Assembly (NCBI GenBank): GCA_963970005.1
Contig: CAXAMN010000002.1
Coordinates: 514,963-578,962, forward strand
Source of the DNA: Durusdinium trenchii
Lineage: Eukaryota > Sar > Dinophyceae > Suessiales > Symbiodiniaceae
DNA: 64,000 nucleotides
Direction: 5' to 3'
Part shown: positions 57,586-64,000 of the stretch, piece by piece
How the letters are laid out: each line of letters begins with the position of its first letter
How positions within the stretch are numbered: position 1 is the stretch's first letter
Translations under genes and position numbers: made by a program
The notes under the pieces: model-generated
Database searches by the model: none
What the model saw: only the letters and a program-made list of their open reading frames with translations
What the model was told of the DNA's origin: nothing

Positions 57586-57858
57586 CTAGGGGTTCCGGGC
57601 ATCGCTACGGCTACTAGGAGCAAGGACTACTGCTTCTTGCAACATCTCTCCTCCCTGTTTGCAAACGCCTGCAGACCATAGACTCTGCTGCTCTCCAAGG
57701 GTGCAACGAGTTGGACGGACCTGGGACATGACGCGACGACGCGACGTGTCGGTGGGAGTCCATCCGAGGTCTTCACAGTGCAGAAGGATTTCCTCCAACC
57801 TGTCATGGCAACATGTCCCCTGCATTCTCAGCTTTTTGAATCGACTCCTCTTCCGCAA
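57586..57858 (-). CDS. 90-codon ORF, uncertain
   Basis: A minus-strand frame from ATG 57858 (RLEEILLHCEDLGWTPTDTS; LGEQQSLWSAGVCKQGGEML) ending inside the CTACTAGG minisatellite word at 57580-57630. As at 36968-37231, the repeat supplies the stop. Confidence 0.35.
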   Translation of the reverse strand: MRKRSRFKKLRMQGTCCHDRLEEILLHCEDLGWTPTDTSRRRVMSQVRPTRCTLGEQQSLWSAGVCKQGGEMLQEAVVLAPSSRSDARNP

Positions 57859-58204
57859 ACAAAGCTTTTGGCGGCTTGGTCTACTTAGTGTAGTTCTTTG
57901 CCCAACTTTACAATGACATGATTACATGCGCATTTTTGAATACTGTACATGACGTGGATCCTTTGAAAACATTCACATAGACAACTTCTTTGGACGCTTG
58001 CAACATTCAATTTGAGAACCAGGATTACTGTAGCAATTCAATGCAACAGAATTCTATCCTTTCTGTGGGTGCAATTTGTTTTCACGGGCGTTCTAAATGT
58101 GCTTCATGACCTACACGTGGGTTGCACAGCATCCCTTGTAGCAGAAGAACCGCAAAACCTAAAAACACATCTCATCACGTGGGGTTGCAATTTCAATAAA
58201 CACT
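57859..58204. other. Spacer without a recognised gene
   Basis: One 64-codon plus-strand ORF with no support. Confidence 0.4.
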
Positions 58205-58310
58205 AGTAACAAAGAAGCTACTGAGGGCTCCTGGCCTTACTACTAGGAACAAGAAGCTACTAGGAGCAAAGGGCATCGCTACTAGTAACAAAGAAGCTAC
58301 TACTGTGTTG
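58205..58310. repeat. Minisatellite, AGTAACAAAGAAGCTACT type
   Basis: Units AACAAAGAAGCTACTGAGGG, AGGAACAAGAAGCTACTAGG and GCATCGCTACTAGTAACAAA. The same words occur at 36930-37010 and 57575-57630. Confidence 0.85.
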
Positions 58311-59274
58311 AAATTGACACATTGCCTCGCCTGTCCGCGAGCATCGGAGGATATGGGCCTAGTTTCTAGAAAGTCTCAAGCTGGGGACTAGGCAACCAAA
58401 CACCTCCATGCTGTTTGCCCCTACAAAATGGCTCATGTGAAAGCCAGACTCGGATCCAAAAAGGGCATAAAGTGTTTGTGCTGTTTTCCAAGCTTTTCTC
58501 CTTTAAGGTACCTGGCCTTTATTCAGGTTTGCTGATTCTTGCACTCATTGGTGGTACTTGCTTGTATTTACCGGTATTTACTATCTTCTTTGGCTTGCTA
58601 CCAAGCTTTCTCAATCACTTCTCAGCGTGACCATCTGGCAGCGTACAAATCATGAGTTGTGCCGCGAAGTAGGGTGGCAGACCTCGACAAGTGGCAACTC
58701 AAAAGGTCTTACGGCTTCAACTCTCTTCATTTGAAGCTTTCAGCTGCTTCAAGTCTGCTCTTGCAAGCTCATTCCCTCTAGGACAACAGTCCCGAAGACA
58801 TCTGCAGCTATTGATTGTGGGAAGCGCACGATTCCAACGAAGAAACAAGCGATGCCAAACTTGCTCACCTGCCCTCTAGCACAGCATCTGATTGCCACTG
58901 CCTCAGCATGTCGCACAGGGCTTGCTACACCAAAGAAGATCTCTCTCCTAAGGAGTTAAGTTACGTTCATTAGATCCAAACCCTCTTCAGCACCTGCCCA
59001 CAGTCACTTTTTAAAGCTCAGGCCCTGTGCCAAAGAGGAGGTGCGCGAAGCGTGAGCCAGGTATTGATGGGACTTGGCGAGTGGACATCACACATCCATC
59101 TGTCTGTGAACATAGGGAAAAAAATGGGAAAAGTAGCCAACGTGCATGGTTGGCAGAGGTCCAAACCCTTCAAACTGTAGAGAACCTATTCAAAGGACTC
59201 ATGATCATGACCCCCCCATGTATTTATCAATATTGTCCGGTCTGCAGATCCTTCCTGGTCAGTTGGGAGAACTC
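58311..59274. other. Stretch with unjoined minus-strand exon candidates
   Basis: Minus-strand pieces such as KLGSKPKKIVNTGKYKQVPP (near 58600-58530), KFGIACFFVGIVRFPQSIAA and RADLKQLKASNEES (58870-58720) look like exons on the gene-rich strand but could not be ordered. A plus-strand ORF at 59027-59341 is an alternative reading further on. Confidence 0.35.
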
Positions 59275-59725
59275 TCACCAGGGAAGTGCAATATGCTGCA
59301 AAATGCTGGTCGCAAACTCAGCTAAGTCATCGGCAGTGTAGAAGTCTGGAACACCAGCACCACCGGTGTGACCGTGTTGGGAAAGGGCACGCCTCCGAAT
59401 TGACACCCATCCCTTGCATTTGCAGCAAGATTCAGCAGATTCAAAGCGGTATGCAGCAAATGATGGGATACATGATGATACATGGGACACAACGCTTTTT
59501 GAGCCCCGCTGGCCTGCCAACGAGACGGAAAAGACACGCTTGTCCATTTCTGCTAAGTAGAGTGGAAACGGCCTCGGTCCGCACACACAAACGTAGAGAA
59601 CGGGCGATGTCTGATGAGCAGCTGAATAGAAATTCCACGCGCGATAGCATGTGAGTTTGGTGGCAATCCTGGCATAGAATGCTCAACATGTCTGCGTTCT
59701 TGAGACTTGAGACTAGAGCTTCCAC
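59275..59725 (-). CDS. Unresolved gene with overlapping open frames
   Basis: An upstream exon-like piece reads EALVSSLKNADMLSILCQDC (near 59725-59650). Downstream two minus-strand frames are both long and plausible: one with LHTALNLLNLAANARDGCQF (59537-59322, after CTACTTAG) and one with VSIRRRALSQHGHTGGAGVP and DFYTADDLAEFATSILQ (59586-59275). Only one can be right, and the junction was not closed. Confidence 0.35.
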
Positions 59726-59875
59726 ATCAGAGACAGGTCAACACCCAACTGGTAGTTGTTTGCTTAATTGAGAGGTGCATCTGGTTGGATGGATGGGCAA
59801 ACGGATGGATGGGTAGTCTCATCATTTCAGCAAGAAAACACATGTGCATCTGGCCAGCTACTAGTACTGTACTGG

Positions 59876-60749
59876 TCAATATTCGCTTGATGGAATCACC
59901 AATAAATTCATGTCCATCAATGCTGCAATTCGAATTGCCTCCATTCTCTCTGTGATTGAAATGCAAGTGTGTGGGCCATCCAACACTTGACTCAATGAAT
60001 GCGTTGCGGTGCCCACAAGTCCGGAAGCCGATGTCTGCTTCCAAACCGAGCTTGCCACGTGTCGTCGTTCAGACTGCGAGGAATCTCCTACAACGGATGC
60101 CAATGGATGTCCTACGCCAGGGCCTTAGCGGCACCTTGGTCCGTTACCATGAGCTTGCTCTTAAAGAGGCCCATGTGGATAGGCGCGTGTTTGGTCACAT
60201 TGGAAGCCATCAACGTATCCCTCTTCCCTTCCACATCGAACGGTACCTGGGGAGCCCAGGTTCGGTGGAGCCGCCTCGCAAACTGTGAGTAAGGCAACTG
60301 CGCTCTGCAGGTTTAGCGCCTGCAGCAAAGCAAGAGCAGCTATCGATTGTTGACTGTTGACGAGATTTGAACTGTAATATACACTATATACACGCATGCA
60401 CATGCAGAACCACCCCAGACTCAAACTTCACCGAAACGAACTTGTCAGTGCTTTTCATGTCTTCTTCCTGCAAGAAACACTAAGGAAACGATGCTGACAT
60501 CAAAAAAAAGACCTCAAGTCAACATCCCTGTGGATTCTCGGGAATGCATAAAATCCCAGTTTCATGAGACGGTCTATTGCTGTGAACACACACAAAGTTT
60601 TGCTGATGAGTAGGCTTGGGGACGGGCTTGGGGGTTTATTGGCATTCTCAGCCCCAGCCTTCAATGTCCCTTTCAAGTAAGACTTCAACTCTCTGCTGTA
60701 CTGTACTTGGAACCCGGCCCAGCCGGTAGTCAAGGCCTGTTGCAGTCAT
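59876..60749 (-). CDS. Complete five-exon gene, 186-187 residues, function unknown
   Basis: Exon 1 is 60749-60659 (MTATGLDYRLGRVPSTVQQR). Intron 60658-60580 is 79 bp with a GC donor. Exon 2 is 60579-60524 (IDRLMKLGFYAFPRIHRD). Intron 2 is 56 bp. Exon 3 is 60467 to 60414 or 60411 (EEDMKSTDKFVSVKFESG). Exon 4 is 60282-60135 (FARRLHRTWAPQVPFDVEGK). Intron 4 is 47 bp. Exon 5 is 60087-59876 (DSSQSERRHVASSVWKQTSA; ISITERMEAIRIAALMDMNL) with TGA. Every junction closes (phases 1, 0, 0, 1). Only the last three bases of exon 3 are ambiguous. I do not recognise the family. The N-terminal half is basic and helical. Confidence 0.75.
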
Positions 60750-61173
60750 GCTGATGCAAGTATATAAGTGCTTGCTTTTCACAGTCCTTGCCGAAGTACT
60801 CTCATAATTAAACTGGGTCTTACCATTTCAAGTGTTTGTCTGTGGGAGGTCAACCATGCCACTTTTTCCTTCATGTTATTGCCTGTCATTGAGGCAATCG
60901 TGGCCAATCACAAACACTTTTTGTTGAACCAACGTGCCCAATCGCTGCCTCTACAGACTCTGGATTGATCACTCCAGCCTCGCATCAAAGTCGGCTAATA
61001 CCCAAGGGGTCCACAAGATGTTTCTGGAGCAAGTCTTTCTTCCAATCATGCTTGCACTGTAAACACACAAACACACCACTGGTATCCTATCGTGCAGGTG
61101 TTGCGATTCCAACAAAGCATCTTCCTGACTACAGCCCACAACCATCTAGATCATCTTAGCTTGCTTCGTGAAG
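60750..61173. other. Intergenic region between two minus-strand genes
   Basis: No supported exon. Plus-strand ORFs at 60768-61159 lack support. It probably holds the 3' region of the gene ending at 61174 and the 5' region of the gene starting at 60749. Confidence 0.4.
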
Positions 61174-61621
61174 TCAAACAACCAAAATACATTCAGCATC
61201 CTCCTGTTATTTGGTGGGGCAGGGCTCAAGATGTTCGCATGTGTATTTTGAAGCCTTAAGCCTTAAGCCATTTGAAACCGGAGAGCAAGATGTGATAGCT
61301 GAAGGAGGATGTGTGGATCTCAACTGAAGTGTCATCGCATCAGAGTTACCTCAAAGCCGTACGCTTGGCCAGCGTGTAGGAGGAAGCCCATCCTCATCAC
61401 CGGTCGCTTGTGGCTCACTAGAAAGTCTTTAGCAACAGCTGACAGCTGAGCTGTGTTCTTTTTTTTGGGACGCATCGAACGCACAATCTATAATATCAAC
61501 AAGAATTAACACATATCATATATCATATACATACCTCAGACCACCGGGACTGGCTGAGCTTTGACTCGTGCAAACACCGCGCACCTGCACCTTTGCCCCG
61601 CGCAAAACCATGCATGGCTTC
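61174..61621 (-). CDS. Small three-exon gene, about 82 residues, function unknown
   Basis: Exon 61621-61535 (ATG at 61615; MHGFARGKGAGARCLHESKL) ends TGAG/GTATGT. Exon 61487-61350 (IVRSMRPKKKNTAQLSAVAK; HKRPVMRMGFLLHAGQAYGF) ends GAG/GTAACT. Exon 61203-61174 reads EDAECILVV then TGA. Lengths are 29, 46 and 10 codons, all phase 0. An acceptor-like CCTTAG sits six bases before the ATG, so 61621 could be a spliced-leader addition site or an internal exon edge. The protein is short and basic and not recognised. Confidence 0.65.
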
Positions 61622-61774
61622 CTAAGGATCTCACGGCATTGGGCAAAGCATTTCTTGTGAAGTGGGTACCTGGAGTCAACAGAGATGTTGGTATCTCGTG
61701 ACAAGAAACACCACCACAAAACATCAAAACACCACGACAACCAAGAAAATCGTTTCAACATGTTTCAACTCGTT

Positions 61775-62094
61775 TCAAAAGGCAAAGACATCGACCACTT
61801 CGTCCAGCCGCACCGAGCAGTTCACCGAAGGCAAGCCTTGCCTAGGGTGGAGATGGGCAATGCTCTTGAACCAAATCATCTCAGCTCTGTGTTGTAGCTG
61901 AAGTGTCAGATGGAAGTACTGGAAGCAGGTGCAATGGAAGTACCTCCCCACATGGCAACTTGAACATGCACCGACTCCATGTTGCGGAAAGTTGTCATTG
62001 TCCAGGCTACAAAGGAGTAAACACCGCGGGCTGCTGGATTTGGAATGCGGGCGGCCTTGGCGGGAGGTGTTAGTGATTCACTTCTTGAAGCCAT
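61775..62094 (-). CDS. Small two-exon gene, about 85 residues, function unknown
   Basis: Exon 62094-61960 (MASRSESLTPPAKAARIPNP; GVYSFVAWTMTTFRNME) can end at CAA/GTTGCC in phase 0. Exon 61897-61775 after CACTTCAG reads LQHRAEMIWFKSIAHLHPRQ and NCSVRLDEVVDVFAF before TGA. A stronger-looking donor GGGAG/GTACTT nearby would be out of phase. ATTCAG directly precedes the ATG, again leaving a spliced-leader site or an internal exon possible. Confidence 0.6.
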
Positions 62095-62157
62095 CTGAAT
62101 TTTTTGAAGTCAGCTTGCACAACCAGTTCAAATGTTGGCATTGCTGGGCATTGCTTG

Positions 62158-62887
62158 TCAAAACTGCATGACAATTGGCACAGCTATGACCAGCTTGCCT
62201 TCAGAGGATACTTCAGGAGTGGTGCACATTAATTGCAGAAACACATACAAACGAGCACATGCATCATATTGGCGTGTCCGCGCATATATTTTGGGCTCTG
62301 GGCGACAAAAACTGCAGTGTTATGGGCTGTGGCGCAAAAGTGATGTCCAGGCCTCAAAAAGCTTGAGCAACAAATGCACCCTTTGGGATGAATCTGCTAA
62401 TGCGCCCTACTCATGTGCACACACCTTCAAGACAAATTCCGCTGATGGCAATGAACAAAAGCGATTTCGAAGGCTAGGTTCAAAGCCTTACCATACTACA
62501 CCTGAGATTCTGAGGCCATCACTGAGGGGCAAGGAAAACAACACCTGTGGAAGGTCGGTCCTGCCTTCTTTCAACAGCAGTTCTTCAAACGTCACGGACA
62601 TAGCTTGCCAACTGAGAAAAGAAACATCAATTAAGGCCCAGTTTGCAGCGGACAAATCCTTTCTTCTTTGATGACAATCAAATTCTTCGACGTTCCACTT
62701 CTGGCAGGTGGGCTTGCAAAGCCGTTCTGATTGGGTTTTTGATTCTTTCTTGACCATCAAATCGGTCCACTGTCCACCCTCTCTCCACGGCTCTTTCCGT
62801 ACAATGCCTGCACCAGTTGGTGAGCACCTGTGGGTCATACCAACACGGGCAAAAGGTGAGGAAATCCCTAATTGGTCCTAATTTCAT
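62158..62887 (-). CDS. Two or more exons, function unknown
   Basis: Upstream frame 62887-62680 reads CRHCTERAVERGWTVDRFDG. The main exon, open 62838-62502 or from an acceptor near 62620, reads WQAMSVTFEELLLKEGRTDL and ends ATCTCAG/GTGTAG. The next exon starts at 62311 after ACTGCAG; with phase 1 it reads VFVAQSPKYMRGHANMMH, and in another frame it stays open to 62158 (YVFLQLMCTTPEVSSEGKLV). A 179-codon plus-strand ORF (62132-62671) covers the same DNA and is treated as a shadow because of these splice signals. Confidence 0.45.
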
Positions 62888-62928
62888 CGTTGATCGAAAC
62901 CCTCTAGTTAGGTATTTTTGTTCGACAG

Positions 62929-63959
62929 TTAGTGGGCCACAGTAGCTGAGAAGTGCTGTGCAGCTACGCCTTTGATGCTGGGGATGTTGAAGGACTCCAA
63001 ATCGATCTCTTCATATTTAATGTGCCTTCCCTCCAGCATCAAGTTCCGAACCTAGTCTCATTGACAAGGGAGTCAGCCTGGAGGCAAGGTATCACTTCCA
63101 TTAGTGGTCAAAAGGCATGGAAGCAGCCTTTGATGCAAAATGATATCTTATATAATACTGTAGTACATATACATATATGTTATAAATGGTGATATATGTC
63201 TATAACTAACTATGTCTATATTAGGCTATATTCATCTATGTTCATCGATGTTGAGGGGAACTCTTCAGGTTCCATGAGCGAATTTCTGGCTGCAAGACAC
63301 CCCATCTTTCAAGTCCTTGAGGACTGAGGCTGCAACGAACAGTTCTCCAAAGCAGGTACGGTGGCAAAGGCTCCGTCGTTGGCTGAAATCTCCTCTCCAG
63401 AGGTCATGCAATGCTTCAGCACTTCAATGACCTGAATGTCATCCAGTCAGATAGGCTGTCATCTTGTGCAGATTATGGTTCATGAAAACAATCCCACACA
63501 AGGAGCAGTACAGTAAGACTTTCCTTGAATCGGTAGATCTTAACTACCTTCGACAAGAATCCTTAAAGCCTATCACCAACTTTGCCATGCTTTGACTGAC
63601 GTTCCAACTGTCCAACCATGTGGACCAGTCCTTTTGGACACGAAGCACATCGGCTGAGCCAGGCAAGCTTTGAGAAAACTCCACTTCAGCTGTCCTGGCA
63701 CTGCCCCCATCGGCCCGCACAGTCGCCACAGAAAACTGTAAAGATCTGGTCTCAACGTCGTGTTTCAAAAGAACGGGGCTCCATTTGGCGTTAGAAGCCG
63801 TTGATCGATGTCGATCCGTTTGGTCGGTCGATCCATGTTTCAACACAGCAGGCATTACCAAGCATTCTGCACAGTCAAGGATGAAGGATTCTGGACCTCG
63901 AGAAAATGTCGAAACTTGTCCATATCTAGCACATCGATCTCAATCGCTTTGTATAGAAG
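62929..63959 (-). CDS. 3' part of a multi-exon gene, function unknown
   Basis: Exon 63959-63897 (AIEIDVLDMDKFRHFLE) ends CTCGAG/GTCCAG. Exon 63735-63577 starts after CTTTACAG (FSVATVRADGGSARTAEVEF; QKDWSTWLDSWNVSQSMAKL). Exon 63431-63360 (VIEVLKHCMTSGEEISANDG) ends ACC/GTACCT. Exon 63051-62929 (VRNLMLEGRHIKYEEIDLES; FNIPSIKGVAAQHFSATVAH) ends with TAA. Lengths are 21, 53, 24 and 41 codons, all phase 0. Introns are 161, 145 and 308 bp, and the last may hide another small exon (PEIRSWNLKS). The 5' end lies beyond 63.96 kb. Not recognised. Confidence 0.7.
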
Positions 63960-64000
63960 CTACGTCAAAACACTCACCTGCTTCAACCTCAACCCTCATT

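Noticed and set aside
62132..62671. 179-codon plus-strand ORF
   Set aside because: Covers minus-strand sequence with splice signals and exon-like frames. Neighbouring genes are on the minus strand, so it is treated as a shadow.
1..64000. tRNA, 5S rRNA, U RNA or intact spliced-leader genes
   Set aside because: No A/B box pair or rRNA word, and no GTAGCCATTTTGGCTCAAG, was seen on either strand by eye. A covariance-model scan would be decisive.

Overview
The window reads as nuclear DNA of a dinoflagellate, most likely a symbiodiniacean-type genome. This is inferred from several signs together: genes cut into many short exons by introns of about 40-160 bp; splice donors that mix GT, GC and GA; long runs of genes on one strand; abundant microsatellites and minisatellites (CTACTAGTAACAAG-type and GATGGCCTCCAACC-type); and several multicopy protein families I associate with dinoflagellates. 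I saw no rRNA, tRNA, CRISPR or bacterial operon, and no intact spliced-leader sequence.

Layout. From 0 to 10.3 kb the minus strand carries four genes: a truncated multicopy-family gene (43-875), an eleven-exon unknown gene (1686-4274), a six-exon gene with DNA-methylase-like motifs (4646-6095), and a long acidic/basic repeat protein with a Cys cluster (6712-10290). From 10.7 to 16.0 kb lies a plus-strand island: a decayed Pif1/Helitron-type helicase gene, preceded by an irregular tandem array and bracketed by inverted copies of one dispersed repeat. From 17.1 to 18.7 kb there is a 26-28 bp minisatellite with higher-order duplications. From 19 to 31 kb genes are sparse: a 92-residue two-exon gene (22209-22547), a two-exon fragment (25761-26127) and minisatellite blocks, one holding an assembly gap.

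From 31.7 to 42 kb minus-strand genes return: a three-exon gene (31681-32298), a partly resolved gene (34456-34997), a gene with phase-consistent exons (38277-39274), an EF-hand-like fragment (40378-40752) and a small gene (41553-41994), with two related palindromes and one foldback element between them. From 42.6 to 48 kb is a tandem array of 0.62-0.71 kb units interrupted by trinucleotide repeats. From 49 to 64 kb there is a second dense minus-strand run, best resolved at 59876-63959, where four or five compact spliced genes sit head to tail.

Gene models were built by hand from ORF continuity, splice-site consensus and intron phase. Where exon lengths and phases close exactly I give higher confidence. 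Most products are not recognised and no function is claimed for them. No pathway linking the genes is evident; what they share is architecture rather than an obvious joint role.
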